Of a stretch of 64,000 nucleotides of DNA, positions 48,925-60,300 are shown in pieces. The position numbers were made by a program, and so were the translations under genes. This DNA comes from Diploptera punctata (taxonomy: Eukaryota; Arthropoda; Insecta; Blattodea; Blaberidae): the NCBI GenBank assembly GCA_030220185.1, contig JASPKZ010004955.1, positions 2,294,001 through 2,358,000 on the forward strand. The letters are read 5' to 3'. The notes under the pieces were generated by a model. It ran no database searches. It saw nothing but the letters and a program-made list of their open reading frames with translations, and was not told the DNA's origin. Positions within the stretch are counted from its first letter, which is position 1. Each line of letters opens with the position of its first letter.

Positions 48925-50461
48925 CTGAAGGTTTCAAATCCAAAAATTCCCAACATCTATGGACTCCCGAAAGTGCACAAAGAAGGGAAGAAAATGAGGC
49001 CGATAATTAACAACATAGGGTCTCCTACATATCATTTATCTAAATGGTTATGTAAGGAATTTAATAAAATGAATGGATTTGAAAACTCTGCAATAGAAAA
49101 CTCTTATGAATTGGTAGATAACTAGAAAACATACAACTACAATCTTCAGACAGATTAGTTTCATTTGATGTTGTTTCCTTATTTCCAAGCATTCCAAAAG
49201 ACCAAACTATGCAAATTTTAGAGATTTGGATGGAAAATAATAAAATTGAAAAAGTAAAGATAGTCGAATATAAAACTTTAACGAAATTATGTATCGATAA
49301 TAAGTTTTTCACCTACAATGGAAGATTTTATAAACAAAATTTCAGGACTTTCGATGGGAAACCCTTTATCTCCATTCTTAGCTAATCTATTCATGGGGAA
49401 TTTTGAGCACAAGATAATTAACGGACATCGTTTAATTTTCAAGTTCTGGTGCAGATATGTGGATGACATAATTGCAATAGTAAATCATAAACAGATAGAT
49501 GATGCATTAAAATTATTGAACATTCAAAGTCAAACTATAAAGTTCACTATGGAAAAGGAAATCAATGGAGAAATACCATTTTTAGATCTCAACTTAAAAA
49601 GGAATGAAGAAAATAAGATAGAATTTGGAATTTACAGAAAGGAGACACATATAGATAACTACATAAAAGCTTTAGGTTTCAATCACATAGCTCATAAAGA
49701 AGCAGTTTTCAATAGTTTGACACATAGATTAGTGAACATACCAATGAACAAAGAAAATTATGAAAAAGAAAAAGAACACATAATCAATGTAGCCACGAAA
49801 AATGGTTTTGCTATAAAAATGATACTCAAAAAAATAAACAAGTTCAAAAGACAAAAATTTATTAATCAAAGCACTCTTCTAAAAGTAAAAGAAGATAATG
49901 TAAAATTTAGAAAATTCACATATCATCCATTAAAACACCACAAGTTTCAAAAAATATTTAAAGATTTCAACATAAGGTTAGCACCCAAAAATGACTACAG
50001 CATCAGTAGACTGATTAGACCTAATAAGAATGAGAAAATTAAAGAAAAACAAATCAGGGATTTATCAAATTAAATGTGAAGAATGTGAGAAATTCTACAT
50101 AGGAAAAACTAAAAGAAATTTGAAAACTAGAGTTAAAGAACATCTCAGGAATGTCAAGAAAGGGGAAGTAGAAAAATCTGCAGTGGCTGCCCATGCATGG
50201 TCTGAAAAACATCTTATCGAGAAAGAAGCAAAATTATTAAAACAAATAGAAAAACCAAAAGAACTTACTGTTTGGGAAAATATCTACATTCAAAAGAGCG
50301 AAAAGAAGAAATTAATGAACTTTGAAATTCCCGGTGAGAATGACCTGGTTTCGAGGTTTTTCAGTCAGCCAATGGAAGGAGAGAAGGACAACTCTTCAAG
50401 ACGACAGAACAACGGTCGTGATGATACTGAGGATGGAACAGAAACTATGTTCCGAAACTAG
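48907..50461 (+). pseudogene. Penelope-like RT + GIY-YIG, right arm (family C)
   Basis: Same protein as the left arm, in three frames: 48907-49125 ('YGLPKVHKEGKK' to 'IENSYELVDN'), 49318-50073 ('ISGLSMGNPLSPFLANLFM', 'CRYVDDIIAIVNHKQ', 'HIAHKEAVFNSLTHRL'), and 50030-50461 ('SGIYQIKCEECEKFYIGKT' with intact GIY and YIG, 'RVKEHLRNVKKGEVEKS', 'LMNFEIPGENDLVSRFF'). One-base losses or gains near 49122, 49342 and 50045 separate them. The endonuclease domain frame is complete. The RT lacks its N-terminus, so it is not autonomous. Confidence 0.85.
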
Positions 50462-50470
50462 TTTATAATC
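50420..50470 (+). ncRNA. hammerhead-ribozyme-like fold (family C)
   Basis: Helix I GATGATA (50420-50426) with TATAATC (50464-50470): six pairs, one mismatch. Core CTGAGGA 50427-50433, extra T 50434, perfect 6-bp helix II GGAACA/TGTTCC (50435-50440, 50448-50453), GAAAC 50454-50458, 2-bp stem III, triplet GTT 50461-50463. The best-paired example in the window. It overlaps the end of the ORF. Confidence 0.65.
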
Positions 50471-50529
50471 AAATAAGAAGAACATTATGAGGTGAGTGAT
50501 AAACATATTCTACCTTAAAGATATTCTTT

Positions 50530-50665
50530 GTTGAAATGTAAACTTTTGTGGTGCCATATTAAGCCACAATCTTCACTCTTCAAATAAGATGTATATCAAT
50601 AAAAACATCAACAGAGCTCATAGGTAACTGGACAGCAGCTATCGGCTGCAATGTGCCTTTTTTTT
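50530..50665 (+). repeat. right half of the unclassified repeat interrupted by the palindrome
   Basis: It continues the sequence of 47093-47153 and matches 29720-29860 ('tattaagccacaatcttcac', 'acagagctcatagg'). Confidence 0.6.
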
Positions 50666-50751
50666 TATACTCTCTTGAGCACATGCTTCATTACAGGGTA
50701 ATATTACATGTTTTGAGTTTTCTTTTCCAAACCTATTTTAATGATATTAAA

Positions 50752-51385
50752 TTAATGTTGGGAAGTAAACACTATTCATTAAAATTCATCGGAGAACATT
50801 TTGTTTAAACAACTCACCTCATAGGATTCATGCTTCCATGATACCACGGTTTCAAACACAGTCATGTTCATCCTCAGCCATAACTATGACTAACAAAATT
50901 CTTCGGCCGTCAACTGTTCTACTGTCACCATCTTCAGTGCTGCCATCTATGGTTGAATTTATGAACTTTGAAATCATAGTAATTTCGTTAGGAAAATCAA
51001 AATTCATTGATCTATCTTTATTTTTCTGAATGTATATCTTCTAATATTAAAATATTAAAAATTATGAAATTGAAAAATCTGCAATTGCTGCACATAGTTT
51101 ATTAGAATATCATACAATTGGAAGAGAAGGAAGAGAAGCTAAACTTTTAAAACAAGTAGAGAAGCCTTTGGAATTGACGGTTTGGGAGAAGATATACATT
51201 CAGAAAAATAAAGATAGATCAATGAATTTTGATTTCCCTAACGAAGTTACTTTGATTTCGAAGTTCATAAATTCAACCATAGATGGCAGCACTGAAGATG
51301 GTGACAATAGAACAGTTGACGGCCGAAGAATTTTGTTAGTTGGAGTTATGGCTGAGGATGAACACGACTGCTTTGCTCATTAAAA
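50752..51385. mobile_element. Penelope-like head-to-head dimer, family A
   Basis: The left arm (reverse, 50752-~51040) starts 'aatgttgggaagtaaac' and carries the 3' end block and GIY-YIG C-terminus. The right arm (forward, ~51041-51385) encodes 'MELTVWEKIYIQKNKDRSM' and 'VTLISKFINSTIDGSTEDG' and stops within the hammerhead-like core (51348-51370). The fusion is near 51040. No clear duplication is found because the right end is truncated. Confidence 0.65.
50836..50884 (-). ncRNA. hammerhead-ribozyme-like fold (family A)
   Basis: Reverse strand: GTTATGG (50878-50884) with TCATGG (50836-50841). CTGAGGA (50871-50877), extra T, helix II GAACAT/GTGTTT, GAAAC (50849-50853), CGTG loop, triplet GTA (50842-50844). 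All core positions I can check fit. Confidence 0.6.
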
Positions 51386-51914
51386 TAGTTTACCCCATGG
51401 GAAAGTGAGGAAAGGATTTGAGTAGGAGAGGTGAAAAATTGCACTTTGCTACTCCATGCAAGTATGATCACTGCTAGTGAGATGAGATTCATGCACTGAA
51501 CAGCTGGCTATACTAAGTAAGAGAATAAAAGTAATGAAGACTTTTAAATTAACTTATATTGAACTTTATACTAATAGCTTAAAATAAATAATGCAATGTC
51601 AGCTTATACTCGTCAAAAGCCAAATCAAAATATAGAGATTGTATATGGTTGGAAAGGGTTTCTCAAGAATGATCCAGTGGTACCCATAAAATACCATATG
51701 ACAAAGTGAAGCTGTGCCGGGAATGTTAAAGAAGGCATTTAAGCAGATCAATGACAATGCCAGTATATCTGCAGCTGGGGCTCGGATCAGCTGAGCCTAT
51801 GCAAGTAGATGATGTAATTGCTTCTATATCAAATTTTAGTATAAATATATCAAATTTAGTATATATTTTTCATATCATAGACCTATCATTAATAAAATCA
51901 TAACACAGTATTTA

Positions 51915-52465
51915 TTTTGAAGAGAAAAATTATACGCTCAGACTCGGGCTTGAACTTGAGTATATAATTTTGCTCTTCAAATATTATTTATCCATCATTG
52001 AGATGTATGAAATTAACAATAAGAACAGTTATATTTGAAAAGAAAAATATATGCCTAGACTGGAGTTTGAACCCAGGACCTTTGACTCTCTATGTCAATG
52101 CTCTTTCCAAGTGAGCTACCTAGGCCTCCAATCTAAATGTATATTTTTCTCTTATACATAGTTAATTCCCTAACCCTAAATGCTACGATTTTTGCAAGTG
52201 GCAGCTTCTTTATTAAGAAGACTTTTTATTATTAAGAAGTCTTTTTATTGGGAATTTAAACATTACTTATAAAGCCAAGTGCTTCTTTCAATGTTCATAT
52301 TATTCGTTTTTAAATATCTTAATGATAGACAAATTATATTTGAAAAGAAAAATATACGCCTAGACTGCGGTTTGAACCCAGGACCTTTGACTCTCTATGT
52401 CAATGCTCTTCCAAGTGAGCTACCTAGGTCTCCAATCTAAACACGTATTTTTCTCTTATACATGT
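51915..52465 (-). mobile_element. degenerate tRNA-like array
   Basis: Reverse-strand tRNA-like segments lie at 52053-52125 and 52358-52439, ~305 bp apart, plus a collapsed piece at 51935-51960. Each has T arm 'gggttcaaac' and anticodon arm TTGAC/GTCAA with loop ATAGAGA, and is flanked by 'gaaaagaaaaatata' and 'tatttttctctta'. The spacer matches the 33.6-34.8 kb unit ('tattaagaagact', 'attgggaattta'). Confidence 0.6.
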
Positions 52466-52862
52466 GAGTCCACTACACAGCCACACCCTGATTTTTGGAC
52501 CAAAGAAAGATGAACAGACAAAAAACGGAGAGGTCTACATAACACTGAACTACATAGATCTGTGGGAATCCAGATATAGTAAGAATGGTTAATTCTCATA
52601 GACTGCAATGGACAGGACTTGTGGCACAAATGGGGAATGAAAGAGGGGCTTGGAAACTATTTGCAGGAAAACCAGAGGGAAAGTGACCAGTAGGTAGGGC
52701 AAGAATGAAGTGGGAGAAAAACATTAACCATGATTTGGTGGAAATATATTATATAGGGGATGATTGGAAAACATTAGGTTAGGATAGGGATGTATTGATA
52801 GTGTATGTCCGTGTGACCATGAACCAGTTCGATAGTGCCAGTGAATTAGTTACTTTTTAAAA
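52466..52862 (+). repeat. LINE family X 3' part
   Basis: + strand phrases: 'MVNSHRLQWTGLVAQMG', 'ERGAWKLFAGKPEGK', 'GRARMKWEKNINHDLVE', 'GDDWKTLG', with stops. Ends 'agtgccagtgaattagtta'. Confidence 0.55.
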
Positions 52863-53106
52863 TTTGTTTGGGTATGAATTATTAAAATGCATTTCAGCAA
52901 ACTCCTGATTTACACTGTTCTGCATGTATTTTGTTTTTTTGAAATAAATGACCATTTCTGAATCACAATTTCACACTGATTGCAAAAATGAAATCTGTTT
53001 TTGCATACCACATCAGAATTTTTTACAATTCAAAATTTTATGTTTTTAATATTTTTCGTAATGTATGTACTATAGTAATATTACAGTGTGCTTATCCAAA
53101 GTTAAA

Positions 53107-53206
53107 AATGGGAAACACATTATGAGGTTCTTAATTAATAAATTAATAAGTCATTTTTCATCTTACCTCATGAGGTAAGATGTAAAAATGACTCATTAAT
53201 TTATTA
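53107..53206. mobile_element. 100-bp Penelope-like mini-palindrome (12-bp duplication)
   Basis: The left arm reads 'aaatgggaaacacattatg' to 'tcttacctcat'. The right arm reads 'gaggtaagatgtaaaaatg' to 'actcattaatttattaag'. They are inverted copies of the family B end block with nothing between. Perfect direct repeats agtgtgcttatc lie at 53095-53106 and 53207-53218. Confidence 0.8.
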
Positions 53207-53319
53207 AGTGTGCTTATCGTTTGTTAGAAAGGCCCAACAGTTTATAATTTCAACTTTATTACTTAAAATGTGCAATAATATAACTATTATTATGTTTATA
53301 TTTATTAAAATCTATTAAC

Positions 53320-54640
53320 TAAATCTGCCCTAGGTCCGTACAAAAATTTGTGGTTGTATAAATGATCCAAATCTGTTTTGCTATAATTATATGTGGGTCA
53401 TATACGTTAGTAAAACAAATAATATAACTGCTTTTGTAAAGAAAACTTACTTTCAATATTTTGGCATTAAGTTAGGAGACCAGGATAAATCGTGGTGCCC
53501 TCCCAAAGTGTTGCAGAGTTGAGAAGTTGGAAAAATTGAAAAAAATAAGTTATTGCCCTTAGGGAACCTACAAATCATGGAGATGATTGTTATTTTTGCA
53601 TAGCAGGATATAATTCTAAAAACAAGAAAGATATTGTATACCCTAACATTTCCTCTGCCATTCAGCCTGTACCTCATGGTCCTGATATTCCGTTCCCCTA
53701 CACCCTAAATCAGATACATCTGCATCCAGTAGCACTGAAACTGAATCTCCTGTGGATGATGAAGCATATAATTCTGATCATGATAGATGTGAGCTTAATG
53801 ATTTAGTGAGTGATTTAAGTTTGCCTAAAGAATCAGCAGAACTGTTAGACTCTAGGTTAAAAGTAAAGAAAGTATTGACTGAGAGTACATATTTTTCATC
53901 GTGAGAAGGAACTTGTCCCCCCCCTTTTTTTTTTTTTTGCTGAAGAAGAAAATTTAGCGTATTTCCAAGACAACCCTGCTTGTCTTAAAATTGTATAACA
54001 TAAACTATAATTCCAAAGAGTGGAGCTTCTTTATAGATTCTTCTAAAAAAAAAGTCTTAAAGGTGTTTTGCTTCGTAATGGAAATATTCATCCTTCCATT
54101 CCTGTGGCCCACTCTTTTGTTTTAAAGGATACATATGAAAATGTAAAATTTTTGTTACAAAAACTGCAGTACAAAAACCATCTATGCTAGTCTGTGAAGA
54201 TTTTATGATTATTGGACTATTAGTTGGTCAGCAAAGCTGGTTTTACAAAATACCCTTGTTTTGTATGTGAATGGGATAATAGAGCTAGGTCAGGAACACT
54301 GGGAAAGCACAGTGGCAACATAGGACTAATTTAATACCAGGCGAAAAAAATATAAGAAGTGAACCTCTTATTGATCCCTCAAAAGTATTGTTGCCACCTT
54401 TCCATGTAACATTAGGTTCAATGAAACAATTTGTGAAAACTCTAGATAAAGACAGTGAGTGCTTTAAATACCTTTGCACTACATTTCCTTCATTATCCCA
54501 TGAAAAAATTAAAGCTGTTGTAATCGTTGGCCCACAAATTCGAAAACAGATGATGGACAGTCAGTTTGAGAATACTGTGAGTCGAAAAGTGAAGTATGCC
54601 TGGAATGCTTATAATTATTATTATTAAGTAATAATTAATT
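53320..54640 (+). pseudogene. orphan repeat protein, degenerate (family Z)
   Basis: + strand blocks: 'CINDPNLFCY' (N-terminal cysteines), 'FGIKLGDQDKSWCPPKVL', an acidic linker near 53740-53780, 'ELNDLVSDLSLPKESAELL' (53791-53850), then 'KIPLFCM'-type remnant of the TKYPCFxC block (54245-54275), 'PLIDPSKVLLPPFHVTLGS' and 'MKQFVKTLDKDSECFKYL' (54363-54470), 'KIKAVVIVGPQIRKQMMD' (54508-54560). Same order as at 18.7-20.3 kb. Multiple frameshifts and a CT run at 53919-53938 break it. No known enzyme motif. Confidence 0.65.
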
Positions 54641-54869
54641 AGTGGCAAATAAAAAATTCTAGCCTAGTTTTTTACACAAAATTCTTGTTGAAAGTAATTT
54701 GTATTACATTTTACAGAGTTATAATTTCATTCCTAGTTATTCATGAATATTTTGAAAACCTGACTTGATGGGAGAAAATGGAGATAATTTTCGAATTGAG
54801 TACAAAAAATTTGTTTAGAATCACCTATCAGATTTTAAAAAACAAAAAATAAGTTTTAAAATGCAGAAC

Positions 54870-56530
54870 GGTGTTATCCGTGTTAATTGGGACCGAGATA
54901 TGCACGGAAAATTAAAAAACACGGATAGTCCAACTAAGTTATTCTAACAATAAACATGCAATACAGTATATTTGAAGAGAAAAATTTTCGCCTAGACCGA
55001 GACTCAAATCCGGGACCTTTGGCTTTCCGGGCCAAATGCTCTACTAATTGAGCTACCGAGGTGAGTTGCGATCTAGATGCAAATTGTTCTCTTTATATGT
55101 TGTAATTCCCTTGCACCAAATGCTTTGAAACCGTTGTTTCTATCTTTGCATATGTTATGCTTTCTTAGTTAAGGAGACATTAATTGGGAATTTAACACTA
55201 CTTTATAAAGCCAGTACAATGGTTTCAAAGCATTTGGCACGAGGGAATTACAACATATAAAGAGAAAAATTTGCATCTAGATTGCAACTTGCCTTGGTAG
55301 CTCAATTGGTAGAGCATTTGGCCCGGAATGCCAAAGGTCCCGTTTGAGTCTTGGTCTAGGCGAAAATTTTTCTCTTCAAATATAATTTATCCTTCAGTGA
55401 GAAGTGTTAAATTAATAATAAAAACATCAATGCAATACAGTATTTATTACAGTACTGTAATTCGAAAACTGTTATACTTAAAGCAAGATTTGTATCTAGG
55501 AACCACAAATCTCTGTTGAAACCGTGTGTTTTACACCAAGAAGTCCGATATTTTCCTCTGTTTCAATTTATCGTTTACACTCTTTCTGATTACAATTCTT
55601 ATTTTCCTAACACTTAAGACATCAATGTAATCAAATTCATTTTGTCCCATATATTCTAATAAGATGTCTATACATTTTTTATGCTTCTGTATGACTAACT
55701 TTGTTTTCAAAGGTTGTTGCATTTTCGTCTTCACTTCTCCTTCTCTTCCCCCTCATACTTTCTTGACAATAGCTGCTTCATTCAATATTTCGAAGCCGGG
55801 TTCACACATCTCATCAGTCACATTTTCTTCATCCACATTTTCACAGCCAGCAACTTCTTTCAACAAGTGAACTATATTTGTAGCATCATCACAGATTTCG
55901 GATGTAATATTGCAAAGTCTTCTTCATTCTTAGGTGGCATGAGTTTATTTCGTGATCGTTCTACTGTGGTTGGTTTAACTTTTTTCCCACGCCCTACAAA
56001 TTCCAATAAATGGCGTCTAACACATTTAAAGATTTCTAAAATGTGATGTCAGTTCCCTCGTGTATTAAGCTTCATACAAGGTCGGTGCGATAATGTTGTT
56101 TAACACTAGCAATCACACCTTGGTCCATGGGTTGAATCAGAGATGTGACACACGATGTAGATATTTCACAGTAATCTGACCATCATCAGATATAAGCTCA
56201 CTTGAACTTGGGTAGCAGGGTGCATTGTCTAGAAGTAGGACAGTTTTAATACGTAACCCTTCCTTCTCAAAATATGCCGTGGGTACTGTTAGATGCGTCA
56301 GGGGAGGGTGTTATGAGTGAAGTTATCTTTATTGTGCGAGTTTCTATACACAGTTCACAGTAGCGTGTTTAAAAGTAAAGACTTTTTTCATAACAATAAA
56401 AAATACAGTACAGTATTTATTGTCATTTTCAAAAATACAGTACGAAGATCCATGCCTGGATAATCTGCAAACCGGTTAATATGCACACGGATAATCAAGA
56501 GTTTGCTGTGTATAGACTCTTCAGTTTGGA
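54870..56530 (-). mobile_element. Tigger/pogo-like DNA transposon remnant
   Basis: Reverse-strand blocks: 'VPTAYFEKEGLRIKTVLLL' followed by DNAP (second aspartate of the DDE/D site), 'CYPSSSELISDDGQI', a decayed 'QPMDQG'-type box ('NPWTKV'), and a C-terminal tail 'CIDILLEYMGQNEFDYIDV' (55531-55734). Ends resemble terminal inverted sequence: 'gttatccgtgttaattggga' near 54882 and 'cacggataatcaagag' near 56486. Interrupted by a tRNA-like palindrome. In this family the transposase cuts and pastes at TA sites. Inactive. Confidence 0.65.
54970..55429. mobile_element. tRNA-like palindrome nested in Tigger (14-bp duplication)
   Basis: tRNA-like segments at 54990-55062 (-) and 55291-55361 (+), each with 'agagaaaaattt' type flanks, match the 33.6-34.8 kb family. 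Direct repeats atgcaatacagtat are at 54956-54969 and 55430-55443. The centre is near 55200-55215. Confidence 0.8.
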
Positions 56531-56910
56531 TAGCCCTGTCTTTTCTTCTGACTATTAGAATCAAGTATTTCATTGTCTAGGCATTTCATTTCATAGCAGC
56601 TGCATATATTTGAAGGTCAAATTCAACGAAGTAACTCAGATCATAAAATCATTTATGAATGCATATGGGTGAATGACCATAGTGATATCGATATGAATTG
56701 GATCAACTTGCACTCTAAACACTAGATTCAATAATTATCATTTCTAAGATAACACAACTTAATATAACAGGAGGTTTGTTATTAAAATGAAGATTATTAC
56801 ACATTCATAGTTAAATATGGGAAATAACATTATGAGATTCTTAATTCGTAAATTAATGAGTCATTTTTTAACATCTTACCTCATATTTTATATTTCTTCA
56901 AACACAGGAA

Positions 56911-57835
56911 CTAGTTTTTGAGTGAAGGATCTCTCTCATTTTCAACCGACATTATAACTACTGGATTTTTGTTGGAATCTCCATCAATAATGTTGCCATC
57001 TGGTGTTGATTTGATGAACTTTGAGATGAGGTCACGCTCATCAGGAATCTCGAAATTCATGGATCTAACTTTGTTCTTCTGAATAAATATCTTCTCCCAA
57101 ATTGTCAGTTCTAAAGGCTTTTCCAAATGTTTTAAAAGTAGGGCTTCTTTTTCAATAAGGTAGAATATTTTTTATCACTCACCTCATATTGTTGTTCTTA
57201 TTTGATTATAAACTAGTTTCGGAACATAGTTTCTGTTCCATCCTCAGTATCGTCACGACCGTTGTTCAGTCGTCTTGAAGAGCTGTTCTTCTCTCCTTCC
57301 ATTGGCTGACTGAAAAACCTCGAAACCAGGTCATTCTCACTGGGAAATTCAAAGTTCATTTTCAATTTTATGATTCTCCAATAAACTATGTGCTGCAGTA
57401 GCTGATTTTTCAATTTCACCATTTTTAATATTTCTGAAGTGTTCCTTAGTGTGAGTGTCCAAATTTCTTTTTGTTTTTCCTATGTATACTTTATAGCAGT
57501 CCTTACAATTAATTTAATAAATTCCAGATTTTTTGCTATCTGGGGTGTTCAATTTCTTATTAGTTATCAATAGATTACCAAGGCTAAATTTATTTATTGG
57601 TGCCAATGTAATTTATTGAATTTCTTGAAAATTTTTTTGAAATTTGTTATGTATTTCAGGATGATACGTAATTTTATTAAATTGTTTTCGTTTCTTTGAA
57701 TCAGATTGCAGGGTAGTGTATTCTTTTAATCTTTTTTTGTTGTCTGAATTTCATTAATTTATTTACAATTATTTATTTTCCAAAACCATTTAAATTGGCT
57801 ATGTTCAAAATGTGATTGCATTCTTTCTTAAAATC
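56911..57835 (-). pseudogene. Penelope-like GIY-YIG, left arm (family B)
   Basis: Reverse strand: a linker at 57700-57840, GIY-YIG region near 57470-57530 ('VYIGKT' readable), then the nested insertion, then 'MEKPLELTIWEKIFIQKNK' and 'MNFEIPDERDLISKFIKS'. Frames broken. Confidence 0.65.
57157..57358 (-). mobile_element. nested family C 3' end
   Basis: It matches 47230-47430: end block, 'SRFFSQPMEGEK' coding and a hammerhead-like fold at 57204-57254 (reverse strand; core CTGAGGA at 57241-57247, helix II GGAACA/TGTTCC, GAAAC). It splits 'tttcaat' of family B. Confidence 0.7.
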
Positions 57836-58725
57836 CAATTCCATAGTAAATTGGAAAAGGATAAACAAATCCCATTTTTGGACCTTTACTTAATAAGGAA
57901 TGAACTACAAGGAAAAATTGAATTCAATATATATAGGAAGAATACTCATACAGACAGTTATATAAAATCATCAGGTTTCAATCATATTGTGCATAAACAT
58001 GCAATTTTTAACAGTTTGATATATAGATTATTAAATGTTCGATTAACTGAAGAAGATTTTAAGAAAGAATACAATCTCATTTTGAACATAGCCAATTTAA
58101 ATGGTTTTGGAAAAGAAATAATTGTAAATAAATTAAAGAAATTGAGACAACAAAAAAGATTAAAAGAATACACTACCCTGCAATCAAAGGAAGGAAAACA
58201 ATTTAATAACATTACATATCATCCTGAAATACATGACAAATTTCAAAAAATTTTTCAAGAAATTCAATAAATTACATTGGCACCGATAAATAAATTTAGC
58301 TTTGGTAATAACTAATAAGAAATTGAAATTTATCAAATTAATTGTAAGGACTGCAATAAAGTATACATAGGAAAAACAAAAAGAAATTTGGACACTCACA
58401 CTAAGGAACACTTCAGAAATATTAAAAATGGTGAAATTGAAAAATCAGCTATTGCAGCACATTATTGGAGATTCACAAAATTGAAAAAGAAGCCCTACAT
58501 TTAAAACATTTGGAGAAACCTTTAGAATTGACAAGTTGGGAGAAGATATATATTCAGAAGAACAAATTTAGATCCATAAATTTCGAGATTTCTGATGAAC
58601 GTGACCTCATCTCAAAGTTCATCAAATTAATTTGATGGCAACATTATTGATGGAGATTCCAATGAAAATCCGGTAGTCATAATGTCTGTTGAAAATGAGA
58701 GAGATCCTTCTCTCGAAAACTAGTT
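57812..58725 (+). pseudogene. Penelope-like linker + GIY-YIG, right arm (family B)
   Basis: ORF 57812-58270: 'KQIPFLDLYLIRNELQGK', 'HTDSYIKSSGFNHIVHKHA', 'LKEYTTLQ'. Then out of frame 'IYQINCKDCNKVYIGKTKR' (58325-58385), 'TKEHFRNIKNGEIEKSAI' and 'LELTSWEKIYIQKNKFRS'. A deletion around 58305-58325 removes the start of GIY. Confidence 0.75.
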
Positions 58726-58809
58726 CCCGTGTATGAAAAAACATAAAATATGAGGTAAGATGTTAAAAAAATGACTCATTAATTTATTATTACACATCTT
58801 TAATATGTG

Positions 58810-60300
58810 TTGGATGAACAAAGAAATTCCCAAAACATGGCTCATTGCAAATATTATAAAAAAAAGGAGACAGAAATAAAACAAGTAATTATAGAGGAAT
58901 CAGTATTTTGAACTCTGTGTATAAAATATATGCAGGGATATTACTTAATAGATTAAAACCAATAGCAGATGCATTGCTTATAGAAGAACAGAATGGTTTT
59001 AGACAAGGAAGGTCCTGCTCTGACAATATATTCATATGAGACAGATAACAGAAAAGAGACAAGAATTCAATTTACCCACATATTTAGCTTTCATTGATCT
59101 TGAAAAAGTCTTTGATAAGGTGATAAGAATAAACTTGTGAGAAATAATGAAGGCAAGAGGATACCCGGTTCAACATATCGAAGGAATAAAAAGTCTTTAT
59201 AATGGCATGAAGCTTACCATAATGGCATGAAGATTATTCTTAATTTAGATAATTATTCCAGAGAAGAAATTTTAATAAATCAGTTCGACAAGGGTGTATA
59301 TTATCACCTACATTGTTTAATATATATTTTGACGAGGTTATACGAAAATGGAAAAAATCAAGTCCAATAGGAATACAAATTACTAAGGAAATGTATCTGA
59401 ATATTTTAATGTATGCAGACGATCTGGTGATTATACAGAAGTCAGAGGATGATTTACAAAAAGCTATTTACACATTGAATCAATTAGGACTCTATTATAA
59501 TCTCAAAGTCTCAACTTCAAAAAAACTAAAATTATGGCTTTTCAGGGCAAAGTGCCAGTCAGAGCAAAAATAGTAATCAATAATGAAATATTAGAACAGA
59601 TAGCATACTTTAACTATCTTGGTTCAGATATAACATATAGCTATGATTGGGATATACATAATAAATTAAACCGATATCAAATGGTGTGTGGCACCATGAG
59701 AAGAACCCTCCGAAAGACTCGAAGAGAAACTCAGTTCAGGTTTTATAAAATTATGGCTGTTCCTGTTCTTTTATATGGATCTGAATCTTGGGTACTTAGT
59801 TGCATTATAGATCGTAATATAATAGATATTATTTTTTTGATCAAATTTTTATTTAGTATTTAATATTAGAGTTCATTGTGATTGTTATATTCTGATGTAA
59901 TATATGTTTGCCCTGGTGAGTGGAAGAGGCCACATGGCCTTAACTCCACGAGGCTAAATAAATAAATCTAAATCTAAAAAAAAAAAAATCTCACACATTC
60001 AAGCCACTGAAATGAAATTTTTAAGATCCATAAAAGGATGTACACACATGGATAGATTACACAATGAATCATTAAGAAATGAACTTGAGATATTTTCAAT
60101 ACTCCATAAACTAGAAGAGCACAAATACCAATGGAAAGAACATTTAGACAGAATGGACAATACAAGATTACCCAAAATGATCAACACCTACAAACCACAT
60201 GGAAAATTATATTTGGGACGGCCAAGGAAACGATGGACTTGAGAACGGAACAGGTTGCATTGACGTAATCCTGGAAAGGAAAAAGAAGATGAAGAAGGAA
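58810..60300 (+). pseudogene. non-LTR retrotransposon RT, degenerate, with nested poly-A insert
   Basis: Blocks in order: 'EIPKTWLIANIIKK', 'EEQNGFRQGRSCSDNIF', 'FNLPTYLAFIDLEK' (RT A box, D of FIDLEK), 'MFNIYFDEVIRKWKKS', 'YLNILMYADDLVIIQKSED' (catalytic YADD intact, 59401-59457), 'NYLGSDITYSYDWDIHNK' and 'VPVLLYGSESWVL'. After an insert at ~59805-59985 (ends 'aataaataaat' and A13, another LINE 3' end) the tail resumes 'MKFLRSIKGCTHM', 'QWKEHLDRMDNTRLPKM' and 'GRPRKRW'. Five or more frame breaks. The endonuclease is missing. Confidence 0.75.

Larger units (their letters stand above)
47193..50516. mobile_element. 3.3-kb Penelope-like palindrome, family C (13-bp duplication)
   Basis: The left arm (reverse, 47193-48911) and right arm (forward, 48918-50516) are near-identical and separated by 6 bp (gacaag). 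Both 3' ends face out. aaagatattcttt flanks at 47180-47192 and 50517-50529; the same core also occurs at 47143-47153. The repeat at 29640-29860 gives an approximate empty site. The left arm has a private 70-bp insertion (48072-48141), and the right arm has small indels breaking its frames. Confidence 0.85.
56805..58785. mobile_element. Penelope-like head-to-head dimer, family B (12-bp duplication)
   Basis: The left arm (reverse) spans 56805-57150 and 57359-~57835. The right arm (forward) spans ~57836-58785. attattacacat is at 56793-56804 and 58786-58797. The left end starts 'tcatagttaaatatggg' as at 11709. A piece of family C is nested at 57157-57358. Confidence 0.8.
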
